DNA from: Burkholderiales bacterium
GTDB taxonomy: Bacteria; Pseudomonadota; Gammaproteobacteria; Burkholderiales; SG8-39
DNA length: 64,000 bases
Direction of reading: 5' to 3'
Assembly: GCA_020848075.1 (NCBI GenBank)
Contig: JADLAV010000018.1
Location: 1-64,000, forward strand
In this document: piece after piece, positions 27,275 to 37,230 of the stretch
How positions within the stretch are numbered: position 1 is the stretch's first letter
Layout of the letters: every line of letters starts with the position of its first letter
Notes under the pieces: model-generated
What the model was told of the DNA's origin: nothing
The model's database searches: none
What the model saw: the letters and a program-made list of their open reading frames with translations, nothing else
Program-made: the position numbers and the translations under genes

Positions 27275-28579
27275 TCATGCGGAGCGCTTCTTCCCCGCAC
27301 CCTCGAACGCGACGCTACCGGGGTCGGTCCCGGCCACCGAGTAGAGCGCGCCGGGCGCGTTGCGCGTCTGCTGGAACGCCTCGAGCGTCTCGCCCCGCAT
27401 CGCGGCGTAGATGTGCAGGTTCGAGATGCCGAGGACGGCGCCGAGCTTCTCCAGCATGAAGAAGCTCGCGCCGTGGCGGATCAGCGCGCGCCAGTCGCGC
27501 CGCCGGACCATGTCGCGCTCCTCGGGCGACAGGCCCGCCTCGCGCATCGCGCCGTCCTCGCCGGCGAGGAAGCGCGCCCGATGCGCGGGCTCGATCATCG
27601 CGTGCAGGAACTTGTTCAGCCGGTAGCCCTTGACGCTGCGTGCGAGGGTGAAGGGATAGGTTCCCTCCAGCATCTCCGCGCCGGCGAGCTGGCGGCCGAT
27701 GTGCGCGCGGTGCGCGGCCGCGGTGTCCACCTCGGTGGCGATCGCCTCGTTCTCGTAGATGGCGGTGGCGATGCCGGTCATCGAAGGCAGGTAATAGGTC
27801 TGGTGGATCTTGCGGATGGACGCAGAGAGCGCGCCGCGCACCACGAGCCACATGATCACCTCGGCGCCCTCCAGCCCGCCGAGGCGCGCGTACTCGGCCT
27901 GGGTCAGCTCGGTGAGCCGCACCGGGTCCTTCTCGAACAGCTCGAGGAACTGCATGTCCCAGGCGGTGTTGTTGAAGCCGGCGCGCTCGCCGTGCACCTG
28001 ATGCGACAGGCCGCCGGTCGCGACGAGCGCGACCGAGAGGTCCTCCGGATAGCTCTCGATCGCCCGGCGCAGCGCCTGGCCGAGCTTGTAGCAGCGCAGC
28101 GCCGACGGCACGGGAAACTGGAGCACCCCGACTTGCAGCGGCACGATTGGCGCGGCCCAGTCGGGCTCGCGGGCGAGCAGCATCGAGAGCGGCGAGAGCA
28201 CGCCGTGGTCGAGCGGCCGGCTCTGGAAGAAGGACATGTCGAACTCGTCCGCCACCAGGCTGAAGCCGATGTGCTGCGCGAGCGCCGCATGGCCGCGCAC
28301 GTCCGGGAGCGCGCGCGCCCCGCCGCCCTCGTCGGCGACCGCGTAGGACTCGCCGATGCCGAGCGCGAACGCCGAGTAATGATCGAAGAAGAACGAGGTG
28401 ACGTGATCGTTGTAGACCAGCACGAGCGCGTCGGGCTTGTTCTCTGCGAGCCACTTCCGGATCGGCACGTAGGCTTCGAAGATCGGTCCCCAGACCGGGT
28501 CGTCGGGCGACTTGCGGTCGTGCGCGAAGCCGATGGTGGGGGTGTGGGAGGTGGCGATGGCGCCGACGATCTTTGCCAT
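27275..28579 (-). CDS. Gallate dioxygenase-like fused LigB-LigA extradiol dioxygenase
   Basis: A 434-residue type II extradiol dioxygenase. Residues 1 to about 280 form the catalytic LigB-type domain, with iron-ligand histidines in TSHTPT and YNDHVTSFFFDHY and the GGLSHQVHGERAGFNN active-site segment. Residues about 300-420 resemble the small LigA-type subunit. This fusion and length are typical of gallate dioxygenases (GalA, DesB), which open the ring of gallate without extra cofactors. Protocatechuate or a related acid is an alternative substrate. No other gallate-pathway genes lie next to it, and its Shine-Dalgarno is weak. Confidence 0.82.
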   Translation of the reverse strand: MAKIVGAIATSHTPTIGFAHDRKSPDDPVWGPIFEAYVPIRKWLAENKPDALVLVYNDHVTSFFFDHYSAFALGIGESYAVADEGGGARALPDVRGHAALAQHIGFSLVADEFDMSFFQSRPLDHGVLSPLSMLLAREPDWAAPIVPLQVGVLQFPVPSALRCYKLGQALRRAIESYPEDLSVALVATGGLSHQVHGERAGFNNTAWDMQFLELFEKDPVRLTELTQAEYARLGGLEGAEVIMWLVVRGALSASIRKIHQTYYLPSMTGIATAIYENEAIATEVDTAAAHRAHIGRQLAGAEMLEGTYPFTLARSVKGYRLNKFLHAMIEPAHRARFLAGEDGAMREAGLSPEERDMVRRRDWRALIRHGASFFMLEKLGAVLGISNLHIYAAMRGETLEAFQQTRNAPGALYSVAGTDPGSVAFEGAGKKRSA

Positions 28580-28742
28580 GGGCGTGGGTCTCTATCGAGT
28601 TGCGATGCCTTGTCTCGCAATTGCGGCAGAGCAGCGGCGGCACGAAGCGGAGGCAGACCGGCCGCTACGCGAGGCTAGCATAGTTGCCGGCACCATTGTC
28701 TCGCCGGCGCGCTCGGGCGGGGTGGCGCCGCCCGGCGAGGGC

Positions 28743-30125
28743 TCAGGCCACCGGCATCGGGGGGTGCCACCCGCCGAGCGTCTCGGTCATCTCCAGCGCG
28801 TCGGCTGGTCCCCAGGATCCGGGCTCGTAGACGTGCACCGGCTTCGGCATCTTGAGGATCGGGTCGACGATGCGCCAGCATTCCTCGACCGCGTCCTGGC
28901 GCGCGAACAGCGTCGCTTCGCCCTTCATCGCGTCGCCGATCAGCCGCTCGTAGGCGCCTGCCTCGTCGTCGCGCGTATTGCACACGTAGAGCTCGATCTC
29001 CTCGCCCGCCATCGCGGGGCCGGGCTTCTTCGAGAGCGCGCCGATCGCGATCGCGACCTGGTCGGGCCCGAGGCGAAAGCGCAGGTAGTTGGAGTTTGGC
29101 GGCTGGGTCTCGCGGAACACGTTCTGCGGCGGGCGGCGCAGCTCGACCATGACCTCGGTCGCGGTGACCGGCAGCCGCTTGCCGGCGCGGATGAAGAACG
29201 GTGTGCCCGCCCAGCGCCAGGAATCGAGGTGCACCTGCATCGCGGCGAAGGTCTCGACCTCGGAGTCCTTGGCGACACCGTCCTCGTCGCGGTACCCGCG
29301 GTACTGGCCGCGCACGAGGCTCGCGCCGGTGAGCGACCGGATCGAGCGGAACACCTTCACCTTCTCGTTGCGCAGCGCCTCGCTATCCGCGCCCACCGGC
29401 GGCTCCATCGCCAGGTGGGCGAGCACCTGCAGCATGTGGTTCTGCACCACATCGCGCACCGCGCCGACCTCCTCGTAGAAGCGCCCGCGGCTCTGCACGC
29501 CGAACTTTTCCGCCATGGTGATCTGCACGCTCTGCACGTAGTTACGGTTCCACAGCGGCTCCAGGAACGAGTTCGCAAAGCGGAAGTAGAGCAGGTTCTG
29601 CACCGGCTCCTTGCCGAGGTAATGATCGATGCGGAAGATCGCCCGCTCGTCGAACACGCTGTGCAGGCTGCGGTTGAGCGCCTGCGCCGAGGCGAGGTCG
29701 CGGCCGAACGGCTTCTCCACCACGACCCGCGCGCCGCGCGTGCTCTCCAGGGCGGCGAGGCCCTTCACCACCGTCGGGAACATGCTCGGCGGGATGGCGA
29801 GGTAGTGCAACGGCTGGCGCGCGCTGCCGAGTTCCTTGCCCAGGCGCGCGAAGGTCGTCGGATCCTTGTAGTCGCCGTCGATGTAGCGCAGCTGCGCGCA
29901 CAGCTTCTCGACGGCCTGGCTGTCGGACGCGCCGTGCTGCGCGAGGCTGTCGCGCACGCGCTCGCGCAGGCGGGCGAGGTCCCAGTTGCTGCGCGCGACG
30001 CCGACCACCGGCACGTCGAGGTGACCGCGTCTGAGCAGCGCCTGCAGTGCAGGGTAGATCTTCTTGTGCGCGAGGTCACCCGTGGCGCCGAACAGCACCA
30101 GGGCGTCGGAAAGCGGATGGTTCAT
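28743..30125 (-). CDS. zwf: Glucose-6-phosphate 1-dehydrogenase
   Basis: A 460-residue cytoplasmic enzyme that oxidises glucose 6-phosphate to 6-phosphogluconolactone, feeding the oxidative pentose phosphate (and possibly Entner-Doudoroff) route. The cofactor-binding motif is [11 protein letters not shown] and the substrate site is [13 protein letters not shown]. The C-terminal [11 protein letters not shown] is also typical. AGGAGG precedes the ATG. It is the last gene of the glk-gnd-pgl-glucoamylase-zwf run, 48 bases after the glucoamylase. Confidence 0.93.
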   Translation of the reverse strand: MNHPLSDALVLFGATGDLAHKKIYPALQALLRRGHLDVPVVGVARSNWDLARLRERVRDSLAQHGASDSQAVEKLCAQLRYIDGDYKDPTTFARLGKELGSARQPLHYLAIPPSMFPTVVKGLAALESTRGARVVVEKPFGRDLASAQALNRSLHSVFDERAIFRIDHYLGKEPVQNLLYFRFANSFLEPLWNRNYVQSVQITMAEKFGVQSRGRFYEEVGAVRDVVQNHMLQVLAHLAMEPPVGADSEALRNEKVKVFRSIRSLTGASLVRGQYRGYRDEDGVAKDSEVETFAAMQVHLDSWRWAGTPFFIRAGKRLPVTATEVMVELRRPPQNVFRETQPPNSNYLRFRLGPDQVAIAIGALSKKPGPAMAGEEIELYVCNTRDDEAGAYERLIGDAMKGEATLFARQDAVEECWRIVDPILKMPKPVHVYEPGSWGPADALEMTETLGGWHPPMPVA

Positions 30126-30173
30126 GCGCGTCCTCCTCAGAGAATCCGTGCAGCGCGCCGGCTGCTCGCCAGA

Positions 30174-32504
30174 TCACCGAATCCGCGTCTCATAGTCCCG
30201 GCCCTCCCAGGATGCAGAGTCGTTCCAGTAGAAAGTGAAGCGAATGCACTGTCCGCGCGCGAGCGATGCGCTCGGCAGCTCGGCGACATACAGCCCCAGG
30301 CCACGGTCGGTAGCGGCGACATCGGCGATCCGTTCCCACGCATCGATGCCGTAATGCACCGTCGCCGCGGCGGGCAGGCACACGAGCAGCGTCCGCCCGG
30401 CGTCGATCGCGACGCTGGGAAAGCGCGGCGTCCAGACCGCACACGCTGGCATCGGGCGCCTGCCGCGGTAGCGCTCCCAGACCGGCTCCGGGCGGTCGCA
30501 TGGCCGCCCGAGACCGCGGCTCAGCGCGAGCTTGACGAATTCGGCATGCGCCCAGACGAGCGGCATCGCCGCACCGGTCGGCTTGCCCGGAAAGAGCGCG
30601 CGCCTCGGGATCGGCTCGGCGTCCCAGACCTGTTCCGGGATCAAGCCGCAGCGCCCGGTCATCGCGCTCATCGCCTGCAGGTGGGGCAGGGGATCGCGTC
30701 CGGCGGCGAGCTCGTAATGGCCGCGCTCGCCGGTGAGCAGTGGCCAGGCGCGGCCCACGCCAGTACCGTCGAACGGGCTGCCGTCTTGCTGCTCGCCGTA
30801 GCCGTCGCCGGTGTAGCGATGCCATGCCGGGCCGAAGGGGGTGTCCACCTTGAGCTGGAGGTCGACGATCTTCAGCGTGTCGACGATCAGCGGGTCGTGC
30901 GCGTCGCGCAGGCCGAGGCGCACCAGTTGCAGAAAGTCGGTCGCAATCTGCTCCTCGGCCGGAATGCCCGGATCGTACGCGCAGTTCTTGATCGGCAGGA
31001 TTTGGTCGAGCGCATGATTGCCGCTCGATCCCGGTGGCGGCGCGGTGCGCACATAGTAGCGCGTGACTCCGTGCGCCCGCGCGAGCGGCGTGCCGCGCAC
31101 GCAGGTCCATTCTTCGATGCGTGAATTCCAGTCGTCGGCGAGCTGCAGCGCCAGGCTGCGCGCCGGCTCCTCGAGGAAGCGCGCTCCGCACACGAGCGCC
31201 GCGATGCAGGTGCCGAGCGTGAAAGCGTTGATGCCCGCATTCTCCTCCCAGCGGTCCTGCTCGGTCGCCGGACCGTGGCGCGCGATGAAGCCGAGCGCGC
31301 GCCGCACCATGGGAACGATCTCGATGCCGTCGAGCGCATCGCGCTCGGCGAGCGCGGAGGCAAGCAGCACCGGGAACGCGGTCTCGTCGAGCTGCTGCCC
31401 CTGCCAGTAGGCCTTGCCGCCGAGCCACTGGTTCTGCGACCAATTGCCCTGGTGATGCTGGGTGGCGATGAAGTAGCGAACGATGTCGCGCGCCTCCTCG
31501 ATCGCGCCGAGCGCGAGCAGGCCGCCGGCGGTCTCGGCGAGGTCGCGCGGCCACACCAGGTGGTAGCCGCCGAGGTCGTCGTGCGCGTTGCCCCAGGGGA
31601 TGCTCAGGCTCGCGACCAGCGCACCCGGATAGGTCTTGTCGTGATGAACGCGGAGCACCATGGCCGAGGTCGAGAGCTGGCGGCACACCGGATCGGGCAG
31701 GGCCTGCGGCAGCGAGAGCCGCTCGTGCCAGGCGCGCCACCCGGCCACGTGCCGCTGCCAGACGTCCTCGAAGGGCTGGGCGAGCGCGGCGTAGGCGAGC
31801 GTCGCCGCCGACTCGCGGCTCGAGCCGAAGCCGAGCGCGAGCGTCGCGCGCGTGGGGAGTGCGCCGATCAGGGCGACGTTGCCCGGGCCGGCACTGTCGA
31901 ACTGCCACGTGAGCGCACCGCTGCGCGCGAAATCCTGCCATCCGTCGCTCGCGCCGACGTAACCCGCACTCGCGGCACCCCAGGCGTCGGTCTGGTCGGG
32001 CCGCGCTGCGGCGAGCGCCAGCCCGAACGGACCCTGCTCGGCCCACAGCACCTTGCGGCCGCGATACCAGCTGACCTCGGCCACGTTATCGTGACCGGTG
32101 CCGCCGAGATGGGGTGCCAGCAGCGCATACGGGCGCAGCTCGTCGCCGCCCTCCAGCGTGACCTCGACGAGCAGCACTTCGCGCAGGGGATCGGGCGTGA
32201 TGCGCAGTCGGAGCTCGAAGCGCGCGTGCGAGTGCACGATCTCGAGCGCCGGGATGCCTGCTTGCGGCTGCGTGGCGCGGTACGAGCCAAGGCGCTTCGC
32301 TTCCACCCAGAAGCCCCGGCCGTCGGCAACGATGAAGCCGAGGTCGCGGATCTGCGGAAGGTCGACGCGCGGCCAGTAGACCTCGTTCAGGATGCCGAAT
32401 CCGGAGGTGAACCACAGGCGTGCCGGCCCGAACGCACAGCCAACCAGATCCTTGGCGCTGCTCGTCCAGGTCGGAGGAATGCCAGGTTGGCCGTGGGCAT
32501 GCAT
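30174..32504 (-). CDS. GH15 glucan 1,4-a-glucosidase (glucoamylase)
   Basis: A 776-residue glycoside hydrolase family 15 protein. The N-terminal b-sandwich domain starts near WTSSAKDLVGCAFGPARLWF, and the a/a-barrel follows from about residue 290. The likely catalytic acid is in RWEENAGINAF and the base in LTGERGHYEL. No signal peptide is visible, so it probably degrades internal glycogen or maltodextrin to glucose in the cytoplasm. That fits its place between pgl and zwf, downstream of glucokinase. I chose ATG 32504; an ATG at 32564 would add 20 residues of low similarity. Such enzymes can also act on dextran-like glucans. Confidence 0.87.
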   Translation of the reverse strand: MHAHGQPGIPPTWTSSAKDLVGCAFGPARLWFTSGFGILNEVYWPRVDLPQIRDLGFIVADGRGFWVEAKRLGSYRATQPQAGIPALEIVHSHARFELRLRITPDPLREVLLVEVTLEGGDELRPYALLAPHLGGTGHDNVAEVSWYRGRKVLWAEQGPFGLALAAARPDQTDAWGAASAGYVGASDGWQDFARSGALTWQFDSAGPGNVALIGALPTRATLALGFGSSRESAATLAYAALAQPFEDVWQRHVAGWRAWHERLSLPQALPDPVCRQLSTSAMVLRVHHDKTYPGALVASLSIPWGNAHDDLGGYHLVWPRDLAETAGGLLALGAIEEARDIVRYFIATQHHQGNWSQNQWLGGKAYWQGQQLDETAFPVLLASALAERDALDGIEIVPMVRRALGFIARHGPATEQDRWEENAGINAFTLGTCIAALVCGARFLEEPARSLALQLADDWNSRIEEWTCVRGTPLARAHGVTRYYVRTAPPPGSSGNHALDQILPIKNCAYDPGIPAEEQIATDFLQLVRLGLRDAHDPLIVDTLKIVDLQLKVDTPFGPAWHRYTGDGYGEQQDGSPFDGTGVGRAWPLLTGERGHYELAAGRDPLPHLQAMSAMTGRCGLIPEQVWDAEPIPRRALFPGKPTGAAMPLVWAHAEFVKLALSRGLGRPCDRPEPVWERYRGRRPMPACAVWTPRFPSVAIDAGRTLLVCLPAAATVHYGIDAWERIADVAATDRGLGLYVAELPSASLARGQCIRFTFYWNDSASWEGRDYETRIR

Positions 32505-32579
32505 GCTCCGTTCCTCGTGCTTGTCCGGGAGCGCGCTGCCGCCACGCGCAGGCCGGGAATCCAATGCGCAGGGCTCCGG

Positions 32580-33347
32580 CTAGACTTCACGCACCTCTAC
32601 GCGCGCTGCGAGTAGCGCAGCAGCGGCCGCATCCACCATCCAGCACAGCTCGCCGCTCGCCGGCTGCACGATCTGGGCGGGCAGTCGCTCGGGCTCGCGC
32701 GGCCCTTCGAGCACGCGCTGGAGCATCTGCGCTTTCGCCGCGCCGCTCACCAGGAACGCGACGTGGCGCGCGGCGTTGAGGACCACGGGCGTGAGCGTCA
32801 CGCGCCACATGCCCACCGCATCGACGTACTGCGCCATGACCCAGCGCTGCGCTTCGCCGAGCGCGGACGCACCCGGAAAGAGCGAAGCCGTGTGGCCGTT
32901 CTCGCCCATGCCGAGCAGGACGAGATCGATGCCGTGCGCGGGCGCGCCGCCGACCTGGGTCTCGCCGAGCAGGCGCCGCAGCAGCGCCTCGTAGTCGCGC
33001 GCCGCGCGCTCCGGCTCGTCCTCGCCGCGGATGCGGTGCACGTTCGCCGCCGGGATCGGCGCGCGCTCGAGCAGCGCCTGCCGGATCATGGCGTAATTGC
33101 TGCGCGGATCGTCGGGCGGCACGCAGCGCTCGTCGCCGAACAGGAGGTCGATCCTCGACCAATCGATGCCGGCTGCGCGCGCGCGGGCCGCGAGCCGCTC
33201 GTACACCGGGCGCGGCGTCGTGCCGCCTGCGAGCGCGAGCCGGAAGCGCGCGCGCGCGGCCAGCGCTTCGGCAGCGAGCGCCACGATGTGATCGACCGCC
33301 GCGCCGGCCAGGCGCGCCGCATCGGGATAGACGCTCACCCTTGTCAT
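32580..33347 (-). CDS. pgl: 6-phosphogluconolactonase
   Basis: A 255-residue DevB/SOL-type lactonase that hydrolyses 6-phosphogluconolactone, the product of Zwf. Motifs include LALAGGTTPRPVYE, FGDERCVPPDDPRSNY and LGMGENGHTASLFPG. The ATG (33347) overlaps the stop of gnd (ATGA, 33344-33347), so the two are translated together. Length and motifs are normal for the family. Confidence 0.92.
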   Translation of the reverse strand: MTRVSVYPDAARLAGAAVDHIVALAAEALAARARFRLALAGGTTPRPVYERLAARARAAGIDWSRIDLLFGDERCVPPDDPRSNYAMIRQALLERAPIPAANVHRIRGEDEPERAARDYEALLRRLLGETQVGGAPAHGIDLVLLGMGENGHTASLFPGASALGEAQRWVMAQYVDAVGMWRVTLTPVVLNAARHVAFLVSGAAKAQMLQRVLEGPREPERLPAQIVQPASGELCWMVDAAAAALLAARVEVREV

Positions 33348-34384
33348 CGGGCGCCCGGCGCGCGGCCCTGCGCAGCCGGCGTCTCGACGTGCCCGCCGAA
33401 CTCGTAGCGCATCGCCGAGAGCAGCTTGTTCGCGTACTCGCTGTGGCCGCGCGAGTCGAAGCGGGCAAAGAGCGCGGCGCCGATGACCGGCGCCGGCACG
33501 CCTTCGTCGATCGCGGCCTGCAGCGTCCAGCGTCCTTCGCCGGAATCGGCCACGCGTCCGCCGAACTGCGCGAGGTCCGGGTTGCCGCGCAGCGAGCTCG
33601 CGGTGAGATCGAGCAGCCAGGAGCCGATCACGCTGCCGCGGCGCCACAGCTCCGCGACCCGCGCCACATCGATGTCGTAGCGGTAGCGGTCCGGATGGCG
33701 GAGCGGCGTGGTCTCCGCGTCCACGACGCTCTCCCGCTTGCCGGCCGCGGCCCCCTTCAGGATGTTCAAGCCTTCGGCGTAGGCCGCCATGAGGCCGTAT
33801 TCGATGCCGTTGTGCACCATCTTCACGAAGTGGCCGGCGCCGCTCGGACCGCAATGCAGATACCCCAGTTCGGCGGGCTCGGGCGCGCCTTCGCGCCCGG
33901 GCGTGCGCGCGGCCGCCTCGACTCCGGGCGCAAGGGCGCGCCAGATCGGCTCGAGGCGCGCCACCGCCGCGTCCTCGCCGCCGATCATCAGGCAGTAGCC
34001 GCGCGCCTTGCCCCACACGCCGCCGCTCACGCCCACGTCGACGTAATGCAGCTTGCGCTCCGCGAGCGCGGCGGCGCGGCGCAGGTCGTCGGGGTAGTAA
34101 GAATTGGCGCCGTCGATCACGGTGTCCCCGGGCTCGAGGTGCGGCATGAGCTGCTCGAGCACCGGGTCGACCGCGGCCGCCGGCACCATCAGCCACACCG
34201 CGCGCGGCTTGGCGAGGCGCGCTACCAGGTCGGCGAGCGTGCTCGCGCCCCGTGCATCCGTCTTCTCGACCGAGCGCACGGCGTCCGCGTGGCTGTCGTA
34301 GACGACGAGCTCGTGGCCCGCCTGCATCAGACGCTCCGTCATGTTGGCGCCCATGCGCCCGAGACCGATCATTCCGAGTTGCAT
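33344..34384 (-). CDS. gnd: 6-phosphogluconate dehydrogenase, decarboxylating, short form
   Basis: A 346-residue enzyme that converts 6-phosphogluconate to ribulose 5-phosphate and CO2. It starts with the Rossmann motif GMIGLGRMGANM and has DGANSYYPDD. The catalytic-site segment is GPSGAGHFVKMVHNGIEYG, which holds the catalytic Lys. It is of the short, GndA/YqeC-like type rather than the 470-residue E. coli Gnd; short forms often prefer NAD. GAGGAG precedes ATG 34384. It lies 11 bases after glk and is coupled to pgl. Confidence 0.92.
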   Translation of the reverse strand: MQLGMIGLGRMGANMTERLMQAGHELVVYDSHADAVRSVEKTDARGASTLADLVARLAKPRAVWLMVPAAAVDPVLEQLMPHLEPGDTVIDGANSYYPDDLRRAAALAERKLHYVDVGVSGGVWGKARGYCLMIGGEDAAVARLEPIWRALAPGVEAAARTPGREGAPEPAELGYLHCGPSGAGHFVKMVHNGIEYGLMAAYAEGLNILKGAAAGKRESVVDAETTPLRHPDRYRYDIDVARVAELWRRGSVIGSWLLDLTASSLRGNPDLAQFGGRVADSGEGRWTLQAAIDEGVPAPVIGAALFARFDSRGHSEYANKLLSAMRYEFGGHVETPAAQGRAPGAR

Positions 34385-34395
34385 GCGTGTTCTCC

Positions 34396-35388
34396 TCAAG
34401 ATCCCTGCAGCCGGCGCAAGCCGAACATCGCGGCGCCGAGCAGCGCCGCCTGTGCCGTGATCACGTGAACCGGGATGGCGCGCATCGTCGCCTCGAAGCG
34501 GCCCTTGCCGCGAAAGGCCTGCGCGAAGCGTTCGTCCTCGAGCAACGACAGGATGCGCGGCGGGATGCCGCCGCCGAGATACACTCCGCCGGTGGCGAGC
34601 ACCTTGAGCGCGAGGTTGCCCGCCTCCGCGCCGAGGACGGACACGAACACCTGGAGCGTGAGCGCGCTGAGCGGATGAGCGTGCGGGTCGGCGAGCGCGG
34701 CCTCGACGATGAGCGGGGTCCGGTCCTGCGCCTTATCGAGCCGGGCGGTGAGCAGCGCGGGATCCTGCGCGCGGCCGCTATCGCGCAGAAATTCGTAGAT
34801 GCCGGGCAAGCCCGTCCCCGAGCAGACCCGTTCGACGCTCACGTGGCGCTCGCGCGCGCGCAGGTGACGCAAGAGCTCCGCTTCGAGATCGTTGCCCGGC
34901 GCGAAGTCAGCGTGTCCGCCCTCCGAGGCGCAGGCGAGGTATTCCCCGCCGCAGCGCACGAGAAACGCTTCACCGAGGCCGGTCCCTGGCGCGATCACTG
35001 CGAGCGCGCCGTTCGGCTCCGCCTGGCCCGGCTGCATGGTGCGCAACTCCTCGGGGAGGAGCCGGGGCACCGCGTACGCGGTGGCCTCGAGGTCGTTGAG
35101 GAGCGTGGCGCGTTCCAGGTCGAAGCGGCCGAGCAAGGCTTGCTCTTCGACCACCCAGGGAAGATTGGTGAGCTGCGCGCGGCCCCCGATGACCGGGCCG
35201 GCGACGTCGAAGCAGGCCGCGGCCGGCCGCGCCTTGCTCTGCGCGAGGAATTCCGCGATCACGTCCTCCAGGCGCGCGTAGCGAGCGCTGTGGAACTCGG
35301 CTTGCGCCAACGGGCGGCGCGGTCCCTGCTCCGCCGAGTACAGCGCGAGCAGCGTCTTGGTGCCGCCGATGTCTCCCGCGATCAGCAT
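34396..35388 (-). CDS. glk: Glucokinase
   Basis: A 330-residue proteobacterial-type glucokinase, phosphorylating glucose to glucose 6-phosphate. The ATP phosphate-binding motif GDIGGTKTLLAL is at the N-terminus. FDVAGPV, LNDLEATAYAVP, APGTGLGEAFL and EGGHADFAP are the usual active-site segments. It is the first gene of the five-gene sugar operon. Glucose freed by the glucoamylase downstream would be phosphorylated here and passed to Zwf, Pgl and Gnd. Confidence 0.92.
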   Translation of the reverse strand: MLIAGDIGGTKTLLALYSAEQGPRRPLAQAEFHSARYARLEDVIAEFLAQSKARPAAACFDVAGPVIGGRAQLTNLPWVVEEQALLGRFDLERATLLNDLEATAYAVPRLLPEELRTMQPGQAEPNGALAVIAPGTGLGEAFLVRCGGEYLACASEGGHADFAPGNDLEAELLRHLRARERHVSVERVCSGTGLPGIYEFLRDSGRAQDPALLTARLDKAQDRTPLIVEAALADPHAHPLSALTLQVFVSVLGAEAGNLALKVLATGGVYLGGGIPPRILSLLEDERFAQAFRGKGRFEATMRAIPVHVITAQAALLGAAMFGLRRLQGS

Positions 35389-35937
35389 GAAGCGCTTTCC
35401 GTGTCCCGATCGTCGATCTGCAAGGCAGGAGCGCGCGGCGCGTCGCGCCGTGCGCTCTCGATGCTCCGATGCAGCGATTCTAGGCCGACCGGCTTAAGGC
35501 AGCCTGAGGGAGGCTCTACAGCAGCCCGTCACTGCCGAGCAGTCGGGAATCCTGCGCATGCGTGATCGATGACTTGCAGGCTCCCTACGCTCGATAACCG
35601 CACACGGGCGGGACGACCATACGTCGGGATGAACGAGAACATCGAAGCATCTGAGTCCGCGCGGGTCCCGTGCTCAGGGTGGGGCACGACCGGCGACGGT
35701 GTGACCGGAGAAACATCCGTACGACGCCCGCCACCTTTCCAAAAAAATAGCAGAGAGAACAAAGAGTTGAAATCCAGTTCCCGAGTCTGCCGATGAAGGC
35801 GCTGGCGGCGAGCAGCTCGGTCTACCTGCCGGAGCACGAACCGGCGTAGCGGCGGACGGAGTTGGCGTCAGATATCAAGGGGACCGCCGTGCCTTGCGGG
35901 GGGCGGAAGGGCGGACGTTCCCCGATCGATACTGAAT
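35389..35937. other. Long intergenic region without a clear gene
   Basis: About 550 bases upstream of glk and beyond the 3' end of the NnrS gene. It should hold the glk operon promoter. CTTAAG at 35493-35498, followed at N5 by CTGAGG, is a degenerate version of the CTTAAG-type boxes near 40.8-43.0 kb. The part 35730-35790 is unusually A/T-rich (TTCCAAAAAAATAGCAGAG). Short open frames exist on both strands (35569-35796 +, 35529-35837 -), but neither shows a start signal or a recognisable family. It could be a decayed gene or a dispersed intergenic repeat. Confidence 0.4.
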
Positions 35938-37197
35938 TCAGCCGGACGCGCCGTCCAGCCGCGACCGCGTGAGGATGGGCCAGTAGCGGATCGCGTAGAG
36001 CGCGTAGCCGGCGGACCAGAGGACCGCGGAGAGCTCCACGGTCGCGAGGTAGGCCGCCGGCAGCACGAGCGGACCGAAGACGCGCACGAGCGCAGCCGTG
36101 AGGACGAGCGCGTAGCACGTGACTTCCCAACGGTCGGCTTGCAGCGGGCGGCCGGTGTGACCGCGCGCGGTACGGGTCATCATGCCGATCGTGAGGCCGC
36201 CGATCGCGCCGATGGTGAGCGCGTGGACCGCGAGCGGCGCGGGCACGAGCTCGTAGACGCTGAGCGCCCGTAGCACGAGATGGATCACGATCCACGCGTA
36301 GGCGGCGTGCAGCACCCAGACGATCGGTGTGTGCAGCGTGCGCCAGGGCTGCCAGAGCGCGAGCCGCACGGCGTGCGCGACGGCCGCGACCGCGAGGATC
36401 GCGGCCAGCGCGGCGCCGGAGAGCTGCAGCGTGTCGGCAACGAGCAGCACGAGGACGCTGCCGAGCGCGAGCTTCTCGACGAGCGGATGCCGGCGCGCAT
36501 TGGTGCCCGGGATGGCGTTGTTCGTGAACATCGCGATCACCCGGCCGCCCATCACCGACATGACGAAGAGGACGATGTCGAGCCCCGCGCGGATCCCGAT
36601 CCAGCCCGGCAGCGCGATCACGTCGAGTTGCGCGAGATGGACGGCGAGCACGGCGATCGCGATCGCAGCGAGCACCGCGACGAAGAAGTAGTTGCGGCGG
36701 TTGCGGCTGCGGAAGATCGGAACGGCGATGCCGGCTGCGACCGCGAGGGGAAACGCGACATTCACGATCGCCGCCGCCCATCCGTAGGGCGTGAGCACCA
36801 GCACCCGGCCCGCGAGCCAGAGGGCCGCGATCGCCGCGAGCACCGGGCCGGTCGGTGTCGGCCGGCCCGTCCAGTTCCGCACCGCGGTGAACAGGAAGCC
36901 GCTCACGACCGCCAGCGCGAAGCCGAAGAGCATCTCGTGTGCATGACCCAGCGGGCCGGCGAGATAGGCGTGCTCCAGCCAGCCGGCGTATTGCAAGGCC
37001 CACACGCCGATCGAGAGCGCCGCGAACACGCTGGCGAGCAAGTAGAACGGACGAAAGCCGAGCCGCCAGAGGGCGAATCGGGAGCTTGCCGTTTGGGCGG
37101 AGGGTCGGGTGTGGAGAACCTGGACCATGGCGGTCAAGACCGCGTGCCCCGGCGCGCGGCGGCGTAGGCGTTGCTCGGACGCGAAGGGCTGTTGCAT
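35938..37197 (-). CDS. nnrS: NnrS-family membrane protein
   Basis: A 419-residue integral membrane protein with about 12 helices. Family signatures are LGFRPFYLLAS near residue 45, AHEMLFGFALAVVSGFLFTA, RNWTGRPTPTG and GGRVIAMFTNNAIPG. NnrS is a heme- and copper-containing protein of denitrifiers and pathogens that helps cells resist nitric oxide stress; its chemistry is unclear. ATG 37197 was chosen; an internal ATG at 37128 is possible. The promoter carries an NsrR-type and an FNR/DNR-type site, which supports the nitrosative-stress role. Confidence 0.87.
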   Translation of the reverse strand: MQQPFASEQRLRRRAPGHAVLTAMVQVLHTRPSAQTASSRFALWRLGFRPFYLLASVFAALSIGVWALQYAGWLEHAYLAGPLGHAHEMLFGFALAVVSGFLFTAVRNWTGRPTPTGPVLAAIAALWLAGRVLVLTPYGWAAAIVNVAFPLAVAAGIAVPIFRSRNRRNYFFVAVLAAIAIAVLAVHLAQLDVIALPGWIGIRAGLDIVLFVMSVMGGRVIAMFTNNAIPGTNARRHPLVEKLALGSVLVLLVADTLQLSGAALAAILAVAAVAHAVRLALWQPWRTLHTPIVWVLHAAYAWIVIHLVLRALSVYELVPAPLAVHALTIGAIGGLTIGMMTRTARGHTGRPLQADRWEVTCYALVLTAALVRVFGPLVLPAAYLATVELSAVLWSAGYALYAIRYWPILTRSRLDGASG

Positions 37198-37230
37198 CCG
37201 GGCGGTAGCGATCTTGCCTGCAGATCAGTG

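Noticed and set aside
28512-31124. 870-codon + strand frame across zwf and the glucoamylase
   Set aside because: Antisense to two clear enzymes and without a recognisable domain; composition is typical of a GC-skew artefact.
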